Part shown: positions 8,101 to 16,900 of the stretch, piece by piece
Position numbering within the stretch: position 1 is the stretch's first letter
Layout: every line of letters begins with the position of its first letter
Assembly (NCBI GenBank): GCA_012517605.1
Contig: JAAYUS010000201.1
Coordinates: 1 to 48,673, forward strand
Reading direction: 5' to 3'
Length of the DNA stretch: 48,673 nt
From: Bacteroidales bacterium
GTDB lineage: Bacteria > Bacteroidota > Bacteroidia > Bacteroidales > VadinHA17
Notes under the pieces: generated by a model
Databases searched by the model: none
What the model was told of the DNA's origin: nothing
The model's input: only the letters and a program-made list of their open reading frames with translations
Translations under genes and position numbers: made by a program

Positions 8101-8589
8101 CCACCAGAGAGTTTCAATATATCTGTTGTCGTATGTAATATAAGGATCGTCCATATTGACCCAGTAGCCCATCTTGCGCGTAAGTTCCTCCCACATGTCG
8201 GTGTATTTCATCACATCTATCTTGCAGGCCTTGTTATAGTCCTCGATAGATATTTTTCCACCTATGTCTTCTTTTGTTATGCCGAGTGCTTTTTCGACTC
8301 CGAGTTCAACAGGTAATCCATGGGTATCCCATCCCGCCTTGCGTTTTACCTCATATCCGCACTGGGCTTTATAGCGGCAGACAGCGTCCTTGATTGTACG
8401 CGCCATTACATGATGTATTCCGGGCATGCCGTTTGCGGAAGGAGGGCCTTCATAGAAGACAAATTCGCCTTTGCCATTCACTTCACGGACACTTCTGTGG
8501 AAAGTGTCGTTCTCATCCCACAACTTCAGAATGTCTTTGTTTACCTGAGCGAGATCAAGATTTTTATATTCAGGAAACCGTTTTCCCAT
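5152..8589 (-). CDS. ileS: Isoleucyl-tRNA synthetase, type 2 (eukaryote-like), GxHH active-site variant
   Basis: 1145 residues, the length of the large IleRS2 class. It charges tRNA-Ile with isoleucine. The class I HIGH signature region reads NGMPGIHHVMARTIKD, so the tetrapeptide is G57-I-H-H60 rather than HxGH. The second signature KMSKR is intact at 690-694. The inserted editing domain, the GWDTHGLPVE segment and the anticodon-binding C-terminal domain are present. IleRS2 enzymes are generally much less sensitive to mupirocin than IleRS1. GxHH forms have been described as hyper-resistant, so this trait is predicted here. It appears to be the only ileS in the window and is probably the housekeeping copy, though a second copy elsewhere cannot be excluded. 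A good promoter lies at 8635-8665. Confidence 0.97.
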   Translation of the reverse strand: MGKRFPEYKNLDLAQVNKDILKLWDENDTFHRSVREVNGKGEFVFYEGPPSANGMPGIHHVMARTIKDAVCRYKAQCGYEVKRKAGWDTHGLPVELGVEKALGITKEDIGGKISIEDYNKACKIDVMKYTDMWEELTRKMGYWVNMDDPYITYDNRYIETLWWLLKQLHSKGFLYQGYTIQPFSPAAGTGLSSHELNLPGCYRDVKDTTCIAQFRVIRNARSEFLYKNTDTADVHIMAWTTTPWTLPSNTALAVGREINYVKVRSFNPYSGDPITVVIAKDLLNSMFPDANASLDFSEYKPGDKKIPFKVLDEFRGSLMEGISYEQLIDWVLPDEGAFRVVTGDFVTTEDGTGIVHIAPTFGADDYRVAKEFGIPGMLLRRKDGTIGPMVDKRGFMVPIKDLDIQFVRERVNTGSYLGFEGRPVKNEYDENLSPEADTLDVDIVVMLKQQGKVFRIEKQVHSYPHCWRTDKPILYYPLDAWFIRTTAFRERLIELNNTINWKPQSTGTGRFGKWLENLVDWNLSRSRFWGTPLPIWMTEDRKEEKCIGSVAELKAEIDKAVQAGFMEDNPLKDYVENDNSAENYEKFDLHRPFVDSMVLVSPSGRKMFREPDLIDVWFDSGAMPYAQAHYPFENRDNFSDMFPADFIAEGVDQTRGWFFTLHAIATMISDSVAFKNIISNGLILDKNGNKMSKRLGNAVDPFSTIEEYGSDPLRWYLLTNSQPWDNIKFDIAGVDEVKRKFFGTLYNTYSFFALYANIDNFRYAEQEIPVNERPEIDRWIISLLNSLIREVGKCYNDYDLTRAGRAIQDFVTENLSNWYVRLNRKRYWGGEYDRDKLAAYQTLYVCLETVSRLAAPVAPFYMDRLFTDLNGITGRHREDSVHLVLFPEYDESLIDKELEERMDIAQKISSMILGLRRKVSIKVRQPLARIMVPVTEKSFRKKFEAVKDLILAEVNVKDVEYIDDTSSVLVKKIKPDFKTLGPRYGKMMKDISKAVAEMTSQDIADFESKGSRLIVIDGNEIILTTKDVEIISEDIPGWQVANDGKLTVALDITVTDELRYEGIAREFVNRIQNIRKESGFDVTDKITVLIEDNDMIREAVKRHASYIGSQTLATKVDVVAVLPDDDSREVEINDMQVRIAVIRNR

Positions 8590-8822
8590 TGGATCAATAA
8601 GTTATTATTTCAGAAAGTTTTTGAAAAAATCGCACAAAGATATGAAAAAAGGCTTGATGGTACAATGTAAAGTCTAAAATAAGGGGGGCTCAGTTCCCTG
8701 AAGGAGGCATAAGCCTATACTCCGGTCTTCACGGCGGAGTTATGAATGCAATAACGGGAATCGGGGTTTCAGCCCTATTGATTTCACAGGATTTTACTTA
8801 CTTTGCCAATCAACTGGTAAAA
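8590..8822. other. Intergenic region between ileS and the rhodanese gene
   Basis: Holds the ileS promoter (8635-8665). Towards the rhodanese side it contains the small inverted repeats AGGC-ATAA-GCCT (8705-8716) and CTCCG/CGGAG (8720-8739). An ATG at 8742 in the rhodanese frame gives a 27-residue extension ahead of a good signal peptide and is less likely than 8823. No other gene seen. Confidence 0.5.
8635..8665 (-). promoter_or_regulatory. Promoter of ileS
   Basis: On the minus strand, TTG (8663-8665) is followed after 20 bp by TATCTTTG (8635-8642). This fits the Bacteroidetes sigma consensus TTG / 17-23 bp / TAnnTTTG, and the -7 element ends 45 bp before the ileS ATG. Confidence 0.7.
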
Positions 8823-9245
8823 ATGAAACTCGCAACCCTTTCAGGCATCCTGTTGGCAATACTCAGTTCCTCGCTCTGCGGACAGACTGATTCCTCATCA
8901 AAATACATATCCCTTGACCCCTATTATTTCCACCTCGAATACCTGAAAAGAGATCCTTCGCTAATTATCGATGTCAGGGAACCTTTCGAATTCAGGGGAA
9001 AACGCCTGAGGGAAGCAATCAACATCCCCTCGTCCAGGGAAATGAATGCACTTACCGACACACTCGACAGGAATTTTTCTCTTTTCCTTTATTGTACAAC
9101 CGGGTACAGAAGCAAACGTGCTGCAGAAAAACTATACGAAAGCGGATTCCGGAATCTTTTCAACCTTGAGGGAGGACTGTTGGCATGGAAGAGAGAGGAT
9201 ATGCCAGTCGTAAAGGGAAAGGTGATGAAAAAGAGAGTTCATTAA
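8823..9245 (+). CDS. Secreted single-domain rhodanese-like protein
   Basis: 140 residues from the ATG at 8823. That start gives a clean Sec signal peptide (MKLATLSGILLAILSSSLCG); a longer frame from 8742 would bury it. The mature part is one rhodanese domain: IIDVREPFEFRGKRL, then the active-site loop YCTTGYRSKRAA with a candidate persulfide-forming cysteine, and a C-terminal NLEGGLLAWK typical of the fold. Rhodaneses move sulfane sulfur or bind related oxyanions. The periplasmic location suggests a role in envelope sulfur or redox chemistry, but no partner gene is evident. The next gene is ribE, 129 bp away. Domain secure, substrate unknown. Confidence 0.85.
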   Translation: MKLATLSGILLAILSSSLCGQTDSSSKYISLDPYYFHLEYLKRDPSLIIDVREPFEFRGKRLREAINIPSSREMNALTDTLDRNFSLFLYCTTGYRSKRAAEKLYESGFRNLFNLEGGLLAWKREDMPVVKGKVMKKRVH

Positions 9246-9374
9246 AAATTGGCTGCCTGTTGCAGGGTGCAGTAAGGTGTGAGGCATGCCGTCAGGGGAT
9301 TTATCCCCATCATCATGAAAAGTCATTTTTTGCGGGAATTCAATATCTTTACGGCAGATTAAACAATCAATGCC

Positions 9375-9974
9375 ATGTTTTCAGGAATAATCGAAGAAGC
9401 CGCCCCTGTCGTAAAACTTGAGAAGGAAAAGGACAACCTCCATATAACAATGAGATGCTCATTCACAGACGAGCTGAAGATCGACCAGAGCATTTCACAT
9501 AACGGGGTATGCCTGACCGTGGTCAGGAAAGAAAAGGATACATATACTGTCACAGCCATAAAGGAGACTCTTGAGAAATCGAACCTCGGGCTGCTGAAGG
9601 AAGGCGATAAGGTAAACCTTGAGAGAAGCGCAAAGCTCGACGGGAGACTTGACGGACACATGGTACAGGGACACGTCGACCAGACTGCCGTTTGTACAGA
9701 TGTCACGGAAGCCGGAGGCAGCTGGTATTATACATTCGAATATGAACCGCTTCAGGATGACTATATAACTGTTGAAAAAGGTTCCGTATCTGTTAACGGA
9801 GTAAGCCTTACCGTCGTAAACTCCAAACCCAAATCATTTCAGGTTGCAATTATCCCATTTACCTGGGAAGTAACAAACTTCCACCAGATAAAAAAAGGGA
9901 CAATAGTAAATATCGAGTTTGATATACTGGGAAAATATATTGCGAAGATTGTAAAACAAATACTTGGAAAATAA
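9375..9974 (+). CDS. ribE: Riboflavin synthase (alpha subunit type)
   Basis: 199 residues. Dismutates two 6,7-dimethyl-8-ribityllumazine molecules to riboflavin and a pyrimidinedione. Two lumazine-binding beta-barrel repeats are visible. The first starts MFSGIIEEAAP with NGVCLTVV; the second contains YITVEKGSVSVNGVSLTVV. The hinge carries DGHMVQGHVDQTA, a family hallmark. Length matches the ~200-residue norm. No FMN riboswitch was recognised in the 129 bp upstream. It converges with the flavoprotein gene at 10016, and the two share the inverted-repeat region at 9991-10042 as a likely terminator. Other rib genes are not in the window. Confidence 0.96.
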   Translation: MFSGIIEEAAPVVKLEKEKDNLHITMRCSFTDELKIDQSISHNGVCLTVVRKEKDTYTVTAIKETLEKSNLGLLKEGDKVNLERSAKLDGRLDGHMVQGHVDQTAVCTDVTEAGGSWYYTFEYEPLQDDYITVEKGSVSVNGVSLTVVNSKPKSFQVAIIPFTWEVTNFHQIKKGTIVNIEFDILGKYIAKIVKQILGK

Positions 9975-9985
9975 AAAATACACAG

Positions 9986-10061
9986 GACGCAAGACTCATG
10001 ACGCAGGGAAGAAGCTTATTTATTCCCTGCGTCCTGCGTCTTTAGCCTTGTGTCTTTCGTC
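9986..10061. repeat. Two opposed GAC-type heptamer arrays at the ribE/flavoprotein convergence
   Basis: On the plus strand after ribE: GACGCAA, GACTCAT, GACGCAG (9986-10006). On the minus strand, 10061-10027 reads GACGAAA, GACACAA, GGCTAAA, GACGCAG, GACGCAG. The minus-strand array is inside the coding frame of the flavoprotein gene and specifies its last residues. Because both arrays share units in opposite orientation, they also form an inverted repeat. Confidence 0.8.
9991..10042. terminator. Probable bidirectional terminator between ribE and the flavoprotein gene
   Basis: Arms 9991-10009 and 10024-10042 pair over 19 bp with two mismatches; the inner 10 bp (GACGCAGGGA/TCCCTGCGTC) are perfect, around a 14-base loop. 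Both convergent genes end at or in it; the flavoprotein stop codon (10016-10018) is in the loop. No long T-run, so efficiency is uncertain. Confidence 0.55.
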
Positions 10062-10471
10062 CAGATCAGTTTCTTGCCGAAGCCGAGTCTGTTGTCAGTC
10101 ATTTTTATATATATAAGATCGCAGATCCAGAGGTGTGTCTCCATCAGCATGGCAACGGGAAATCTCTTTAGATAGGCTTTCCTTGCTTCATCCAGAACAT
10201 CATCTTCAGGTTCTGAAACAATGGCCTGGAACTGTATGCCCCTTATCCTTCCTATTATTTTAGTCTCAAGTACAACTGATCCTGCAACAAGACTGTTCTG
10301 CATGAATTCTTTCCCATGACGGGTTTGATGATCTGTGGTAAAGACAAGTGCATTTCTTTCAGGAAGGTAAACGTAAAAACAATTTGCACACCATGGCTCA
10401 TTCCCGGCGCTGGTTGCAATCGTAAGAACATGATGTCTCCTGAAAAACCTGATTATCCGTTCATCAATCAT
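10016..10471 (-). CDS. Flavin-binding split-barrel (PNPOx-like) protein
   Basis: 151 residues from MIDERIIRFF. This start overlaps the ubiX stop by 8 bp, which suggests translational coupling; the longer frame from 10516 would lie well inside ubiX. The protein has the small split-barrel fold of the pyridoxamine-5'-phosphate oxidase-like family: HHVLTIATSAGNEPWCANC, then VFTTDHQTRHGKE and GRIRGIQFQA. Members bind FMN, F420 or heme, and many are uncharacterised oxidoreductases. The C-terminal tail TKDTRLKTQDAG is encoded by a heptamer array and looks like a non-conserved extension. Coupling to ubiX, which makes prenylated FMN, fits a flavin-related role but does not prove one. Confidence 0.8.
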   Translation of the reverse strand: MIDERIIRFFRRHHVLTIATSAGNEPWCANCFYVYLPERNALVFTTDHQTRHGKEFMQNSLVAGSVVLETKIIGRIRGIQFQAIVSEPEDDVLDEARKAYLKRFPVAMLMETHLWICDLIYIKMTDNRLGFGKKLIWTKDTRLKTQDAGNK

Positions 10472-11039
10472 TTCCCATCCACCTGAATGAATCACTTTCG
10501 AAACCTGCAAGTGCAATTATCCTATCAACTACAGTCATTACCAGGTCATCAATTGTTGAGGGATTACTGTAAAATGAAGGTGTCGCCGGACATATCACAG
10601 CACCTGCAAGTGCAAGGGTTTCCATATTCCTTATATGTATAAGATTGTACGGCGTTTCCCTTGGCACAATGATAAGTTTCCTCTTTTCCTTCAGCATTAC
10701 GTCTGCCGCCCTGCAGATTAGATCGTCTGAGACACCGCTGGCAATCCTGCCAAGGGTTCCCATTGATGCCGGACACACTATCATTGCATACCAGTCAGAA
10801 GATCCTGACGCGAAAGGTGCATAGAAACTATCATTTTTATAGACCTTTGCCGGAGGAACAGCCTGAAAACTGCTGCCAATCTCATGTTCCCAGATCTCCA
10901 TGGCAGTATCGGAGAATATAACTGCGACAGAAGCCGGAGGCTCCCTGAGACTTACAAGTTTTTCAAGAAGTTTGTGGGCATAAATCGCCCCGCTGGCTCC
11001 GGTTATGGCAAGTATTATTTTATTTTTTTCAGATGTCAT
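10464..11039 (-). CDS. ubiX: Flavin prenyltransferase UbiX
   Basis: 191 residues from MTSEKNKIILAITG; a longer frame to 11129 adds 30 residues with no family match. UbiX joins dimethylallyl phosphate to reduced FMN to give prenyl-FMN, the cofactor of UbiD-type decarboxylases. Signatures: ITGASGAIYAHKLL (flavin phosphate loop), CPASMGTLGRIASG, and the long conserved stretch including KLIIVPRETP and RNMETLALAGA. C-terminal SFYSNPSTIDDLV is also typical. No ubiD is present in the window; in Bacteroidetes it is often encoded elsewhere, for menaquinone synthesis. Divergent from cobB across a ~130-bp gap. Confidence 0.95.
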   Translation of the reverse strand: MTSEKNKIILAITGASGAIYAHKLLEKLVSLREPPASVAVIFSDTAMEIWEHEIGSSFQAVPPAKVYKNDSFYAPFASGSSDWYAMIVCPASMGTLGRIASGVSDDLICRAADVMLKEKRKLIIVPRETPYNLIHIRNMETLALAGAVICPATPSFYSNPSTIDDLVMTVVDRIIALAGFESDSFRWMGND

Positions 11040-11170
11040 AATGCAATAACAATCAAAAACAAAAATAGTAAATCCACAGGCCTGATCCAACAACACTCCG
11101 GCTGTTAAAAGAAAAGATGCCGGTAACAAAGCTTTTATTTGCTAATTTTAGGTGGTTCAATAAGTGAAAC

Positions 11171-11863
11171 ATGAAAAAGCTTGTTGTATTGTCAGGCGCA
11201 GGAATGAGCGCTGAGAGCGGTATAAGGACATTCCGCGACTCCGGAGGATTGTGGGAGGATTATGATGTTTATGAAGTGGCATCACCGATGGGATGGTACA
11301 GGGATAAGGATCTGGTTCTACGCTTTTACAATGAAAGAAGAAGGCAGCTTTCAAAAGCTCTTCCAAATGCAGGTCATTATGGCATTGCCGAGCTGGAAAA
11401 TTACTTCAGCGTGAATGTCATCACCCAGAATATTGATGATCTTCATGAAAGGGCAGGAAGCACCAAAGTGCTTCATCTTCATGGAGAACTGACAAAGGCA
11501 AGAAGCACTGCCGATCCTTCACTGGTCTATGACATTGGCTATAAAGATATTAACCCCGGAGACCTCTGTGAAAAGGGCAGTCAGCTCAGGCCTCATATTG
11601 TATGGTTCGGAGAAGCAGTTCCTATGATGGATGAGGCTGTCAGGATAACTTCTGAGGCTGACATTTTTGTTGTGATAGGATCATCCCTTAATGTTTATCC
11701 GGCAGCAGGACTGATCGAATATGCGCCTTCAAAAGCATCATTGTGGCTTATCGATCCGAAAGAAGTCAGCGCACCAGTCAGCCGTCATATTGAGATAATA
11801 AAAGAACCGGCTACAACAGGTGTCGGAATTCTGAAAGAGAGGCTATCTTTGATCCATGATTGA
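11171..11863 (+). CDS. cobB: NAD-dependent protein deacylase, class III sirtuin
   Basis: 230 residues. Removes acyl groups from lysines using NAD+. NAD-binding GAGMSAESGIRTFRD, ITQNIDDLHERAG and the catalytic His104 in HLHGEL are present. Y53 and R56 (FYNERRRQL) correspond to the Tyr-x-x-Arg pair of SIRT5 and E. coli CobB that favours succinyl/malonyl substrates, so desuccinylase activity is likely. The zinc-binding cysteines of canonical sirtuins are missing: the segment between HGEL and RPHIVWFGE has only one Cys. I believe this loss recurs among Bacteroidetes CobB. The stop overlaps the dnaG start (ATGATTGA), implying coupling of the two genes. Confidence 0.93.
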   Translation: MKKLVVLSGAGMSAESGIRTFRDSGGLWEDYDVYEVASPMGWYRDKDLVLRFYNERRRQLSKALPNAGHYGIAELENYFSVNVITQNIDDLHERAGSTKVLHLHGELTKARSTADPSLVYDIGYKDINPGDLCEKGSQLRPHIVWFGEAVPMMDEAVRITSEADIFVVIGSSLNVYPAAGLIEYAPSKASLWLIDPKEVSAPVSRHIEIIKEPATTGVGILKERLSLIHD

Positions 11864-13802
11864 CCGCCAGACCATAGAACGTATCCTCGATGCTGCACAG
11901 ATAGTTGATGTAGTGCAGGAATTCGTCCCGCTTAAAAAACGGGGGGTCAACTATCTGGGATTATGTCCATTTCATAATGAAAAAACGCCTTCATTTACTG
12001 TTTCACCCTCAAAGGAGATCTTTAAATGTTTTGGATGCGGAAAAGTTGGCAACTCCGTGAACTTCATCATGGAGCATGAACATCTGACCTATCCTGAAGC
12101 TCTTAAATACCTTGCACGAAAATACCATATCGAGGTTGTTGAAAAGGAACGCAGCCCCGAAGAGATAGAAAAACAGAATGAAAGGGAAAGCCTGCTTGTT
12201 GTAACAGCCTATGCGGCACGCCAGTTCACCGAAAACCTTCTTCATTCAGATGAGGGCATCAACATTGGACTTGCCTATTTCAGGGAAAGGGGATTCAGGC
12301 AGGAGACCGTCAAAAAGTTCGAACTGGGATACAGCTTTGAACAAAGGGATGCATTTACAAAAAAAGCTCTTGAAGACGGCTATAAGGAAGATTTCCTTGT
12401 AAAAACCGGCCTTTCGATCCGGCATGAAGAGCGTATTTTCGACAGGTTCAGCGGAAGGGTGATGTTCCCGATACATTCCCTTTCCGGTCAGGTTCTCGGA
12501 TTTGGCGGACGTATACTCAAGTCAGATGCCAGGACTGCAAAATATCTCAACTCCCCTGAATCCGAAATATACCATAAAAGCAAAATAGTTTATGGCATAT
12601 TCCAGGCACGGAGGGCCATTATGCAGGAAGACAAATGCTTTCTCGTCGAAGGATATACCGATGTAATGTCTCTTCACGAAGTTGGAATAGAAAATGTTGT
12701 TGCATCATCGGGCACCTCACTGACACAGGAACAGGTCCGTCTCATAAAGAGGTTCACACCAAACATAACCATCCTTTATGATGGTGATGCTGCCGGAATA
12801 AAAGCCTCATTAAGAGGCATCGACCTTGTACTCGAGGAAGGGATGAACGTAAAGATAGTGCTTCTTCCAGACGGTGAGGACCCTGATTCCTATTCCAAAA
12901 AAGTCAGCAACAGCGATTTCACCAAATACATAAAGGATCACGAAACAGATTTTATCAGGTTCAAAACCCAGCTCCTTCTTGCCGAATCGAATAACGATCC
13001 TGTCCTGAAAGCAAATCTGATCAGGGATGTTGTACGGTCGATCGCTGTGATACCTGAAACCATAATACGCACAGTTTACATAAAGGAGTGCAGCATGGTA
13101 CTTGAGGTTGCTGAGCCGGTCCTTTATAACGAGGTAAACAAGCTTCGCCAGCAGAAGTCGTTTCAGGAAAGAAATAAATATCCCGGCCCTGAAGACCTTC
13201 CTGTTCCTCCTGTACAATCTGTGAAGCCGGTCCAGTTCAAGACCGTTACATATTATTCAGAGAAGGAGATCATCAGGCTACTCCTGAAATACAGCAGCAG
13301 GGAACTGGAACGCATACTGAGAAAAGAAGACGGGAAGGAAGAGATAATCACTGTACTTGATTATATTGTTAAGGAAATAACAACCGACGAGCTTTCATTT
13401 GACGATCCGGTATGCGCAAGAATATTTGCTGATTTCAGGTTTTATTCCGACCAGGGACTATTTCCGGGAGATAAGCATTTCGTTAAGCATGAGGATCCTG
13501 ATATTTCAAGACTGTCGGCTGATTTGCTTTCCGATTCACATGAGCTTAGCCGGATATGGAAGGATAAACAGACATTTGTCGAGACCGAGGAAATGAAGCT
13601 TAAGGATATTGTTCCTGATGCTGTTCTGAAATTCAAAAGTGACAAGATAATTGCTGCACGCAAGGAAATAATGACATTGCTTGAGGAAGCAGCAAAAGAA
13701 GGAGACAATGACAAAATCCTTTCCTTGCAGAAACGCTACAACACTCTTAGCTCTGCGTTGGGAATAATTTCAAAACAGCTGGGGAACAGGATTTTGTTAT
13801 AA
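11856..13802 (+). CDS. dnaG: DNA primase
   Basis: 648 residues. Synthesises RNA primers at the replication fork. N-terminal CHC2 zinc finger: C37-P-F-H40 and C58-F-G-C61. The catalytic core follows with YLNSPESEIYHKSK and the TOPRIM motifs LVEGYTDVMSLHE and ILYDGDAAGIKAS, providing the acidic metal ligands. The C-terminal ~200 residues, including a helix-rich LKDIVPDAVLKF part, should be the helicase-interacting domain and are less conserved. The ATG at 11856 lies 8 bp inside cobB, so it is probably translated by coupling. The usual rpsU-dnaG-rpoD arrangement is absent. Identification secure. Confidence 0.97.
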   Translation: MIDRQTIERILDAAQIVDVVQEFVPLKKRGVNYLGLCPFHNEKTPSFTVSPSKEIFKCFGCGKVGNSVNFIMEHEHLTYPEALKYLARKYHIEVVEKERSPEEIEKQNERESLLVVTAYAARQFTENLLHSDEGINIGLAYFRERGFRQETVKKFELGYSFEQRDAFTKKALEDGYKEDFLVKTGLSIRHEERIFDRFSGRVMFPIHSLSGQVLGFGGRILKSDARTAKYLNSPESEIYHKSKIVYGIFQARRAIMQEDKCFLVEGYTDVMSLHEVGIENVVASSGTSLTQEQVRLIKRFTPNITILYDGDAAGIKASLRGIDLVLEEGMNVKIVLLPDGEDPDSYSKKVSNSDFTKYIKDHETDFIRFKTQLLLAESNNDPVLKANLIRDVVRSIAVIPETIIRTVYIKECSMVLEVAEPVLYNEVNKLRQQKSFQERNKYPGPEDLPVPPVQSVKPVQFKTVTYYSEKEIIRLLLKYSSRELERILRKEDGKEEIITVLDYIVKEITTDELSFDDPVCARIFADFRFYSDQGLFPGDKHFVKHEDPDISRLSADLLSDSHELSRIWKDKQTFVETEEMKLKDIVPDAVLKFKSDKIIAARKEIMTLLEEAAKEGDNDKILSLQKRYNTLSSALGIISKQLGNRILL

Positions 13803-13993
13803 GATCGAATTTATGGCCGAAAAGGGAACAAAGCCCGCGCCAGGTCGGTAAAAATAATTTGTGACCATTACTTTGAAATCTTTTGCCGGACTCTCTGCTC
13901 TCTTTGCGGTTTTAAAAATTTCAGCTCTTTTTCGTAATTTTATTACTGATATAATTCCCACTGCTTGTTTTTGAATATCCATATTTAAAAAAG
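13803..13993. other. Intergenic region before the alpha-2-macroglobulin gene
   Basis: 190 bp without a gene. It contains the phrase CTCTTTGCGGTTTTAAA (about 13900-13916), closely related to CTTTGCGGTTTAAA at 29149-29162. No convincing promoter could be fixed. Confidence 0.4.
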
Positions 13994-16900
13994 ATGAAGA
14001 TCCCCAGACTGCTTATCCCGGCTTTACTTCTTCTGATGCTCAGTTCGTGCGGTAATGAAGAAAAGCCTAAGCCCAGGCTGCCTTTCAGGAAGCCGAAAGA
14101 CATATCAGAAATAATAGTCCCGATCGACAAGGGATTTAATGAGTATATAAGCGGATATACAACAGGAATTATTTCCGTGAATTCAGCAATTGAAATACGG
14201 TTTACTCCGGCTTTTGCCGCAAAGGCAAAGAAAGAAACACCGGCTGGATTGTTCACTTTCGAACCTGCCATAAGGGGCAAGGCCGAATGGACAGATAACC
14301 TGACGCTGACATTCAGGCCGGCCAAGATACTTGATGCCGGGACCTTATACAGGGGAAGTCTTCATCTCGACAAAATTGCCGATGTTCAGGAGAAACTGAA
14401 GGAATTCCCGTTAATCATACAAACTATAAAGAAGGACTTTATTGTCACGACCGGAGCCCTTGAATGCCAGGCTGAAGGCAGCCGGTATGCATTGCATGGC
14501 GAAATAACAGCTTCCGATTACATAGCCTCTGCTGAAGTTGAGGGATATCTGCAGGCCAGGCTGGGAAGAAAGCCCCTTGTTATTGAATGGGACCATTCTG
14601 ATCCCTTAATACATAGGTTCACAATTACAAACATCGGTCGTGGCGAAAGCAGAGGAAAGGTTGAACTCGAATGGAACGGGAACAATGCGAAAGTAAGACA
14701 GAAAGGTTCAGCAACAGTAAACATACCTCCGAAGGGTGAGTTTTCCGTAATAGACATTATTACTGACAGGGGAAGTGATAAAAAGATCGATATTGTTTTT
14801 TCAGATCCCGTCGACGCCTCCACCGATCCTGAAGGTCTTATCTGGTTCTCTCCTTCGCGTGAGATGACAATGAGCATTAACTCAAACATTGTGACGGTAA
14901 TACCTGCTACAGTTGCTGAAGGCAAAGCGGAGCTGAATATTGAAAGTTCGCTGAAAAGCGCTTCAGGCACACCTCTCTCCGCTCCTTTCAAAACATCAAT
15001 TGATTTCTCTCCTGCCAAACCTGAAATCAGCCTGATTGGAAACGGCGTAATAATACCATCATCGCAAAATCTTATTTTCCCGTTCAAAGCAGTAAACCTT
15101 AAGGCTGTCGATCTCAAGATCATAAGAATATATGAAGAAAACCTTCCTCATTTCCTGCAGGAGAATGATTTAAATACAGGATATTCGGTAAAAAGGTTTG
15201 GCCGCCCGCTTTATACCGGAAGAGTGGACCTGATAAATCCATCAGGCAACAATGCCGGGGGATGGAACCTGTATACAATCGATCTGGCAGAATACATAGA
15301 TATTGAACCCGGCATTCTTTACCGGGTGGAACTTTCATTCAGGCCTTCATATTCACTTTATCCGTGCCCCTTTACGGATGAGATGAAGAAATATGAGGAA
15401 ATGCTTTCGGAAACAGAGGAAGCGAACAAAGGTTACTGGGATGACCCGGAAAACTACTACTCCGACAGCGATGATTTTATTTACTATTCATTCGGATTTG
15501 ACTGGCGCGACCGTGATGATCCATGCAAAGCAGCATACTTCAACCCCGACAGAAAGGTAACAAGAAATATCCTTGCCTCCAATTTCGGAATTATTGCAAA
15601 AAAAGGCTCCGACAAAAGTCTTACAATTTTCGTCAATGATATCCTTACAGCTCTCCCATTAAGTGAAGTGGCAATTACAGTCTATGATTTCCAGTTGCAG
15701 GAAATTGTTAAGGGCAATACCGGCAAGAACGGATCTGTAAAACTTTCCTGTGAAAAGACCCCATTTCTCATTACAGCACAAAAGGACAAGGACAGGAATT
15801 ATCTGAAGGTCAATGAAGGAGCCTCATTGTCGGTAAGTTCGTTCGACGTTTCGGGTGTTAAACCTGAAAAAGGTATCAAGGCCTTCATTTACGGTGAAAG
15901 GGACGCATGGCGGCCCGGAGATTCAGTATTCATTTCTGCTTTCATAAAGGATCTCAACAAGACTATTCCTGCTGACCATCCGGTTATTTTTGAGCTTGTC
16001 AATCCCATGGGTCAGGTTGTTGATAACCAGATACAAACACCCGGCGGAAAGAATCTTCTGGTATTTAAAAGCTTTACATCCCCCGATGCCGTTACAGGTG
16101 ATTACAAGGCACGTCTAAGGCTAGGAGGAGCGACTTTTGAAAAAAGGGTCAGAATTGAAACAATCAAACCTAACAGGCTGAGGATCGACCTGAACTTTCC
16201 GTCATCAATTCTTGGATTAACATCCGTATCAGACAGGGGAACACTGAAAGTTAAATGGCTTAACGGAGCTGCCGCAGCGAATCTCAAGTCGACAGTCGAA
16301 TATCTCCTGAAACCTAAAAAGACCGAATTTGAAAAATACAGACAGTACAATTTCGATGATCCAGCTGCCAGCTTTTATTCAGAGACTGTAAAAATGTTCG
16401 AAGGATTCCTCGACGGGAACGGGAATTCGGATGTGATTTTCAATCCTGGCGCCGGCATAAAAGCTCCCGGAATGCTTAATGCTGTCTTTACCGTCAGGGC
16501 TGCGGAAACAGGAGGTGATGAAAGCATAACACAGGCAGTTTACCCGTTTGCTCCATATCCGGCATTCGCAGGTATCGATCTGCCCGGATTAAGGGGAAAG
16601 GACAGGATGCTCTTCACCGACAGGGATAACGAGGTAAAAATTGTTACTGTCGATCCGATGGGAAATCCGGTATCGTTAGAAGCAGAAATAACTGTTTACA
16701 AGATCTCATACAGGTGGTGGTGGGAATCGGATCAGGAAGATCTGGCTTCCTATATCTCCAACGACATTTATAAACCTGTGATAACCAAAACTATCAGGAC
16801 AAGCGGAGGACAGGGCTCCTTCAATTTCAACATTCCCCGGAATGAATGGGGAAGGTATCTCATAAGGGTTTCATTGCCTTCGGGACATTCTACAGGAAAG

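Noticed and set aside
9246-9374. FMN riboswitch upstream of ribE
   Set aside because: The conserved RFN-element blocks are not present; only a small GGGGATTTATCCCC hairpin is seen.
10472-10516. N-terminal extension of the split-barrel protein
   Set aside because: Would overlap ubiX much more; MIDERIIRFF gives the family-like start and an 8-bp overlap.
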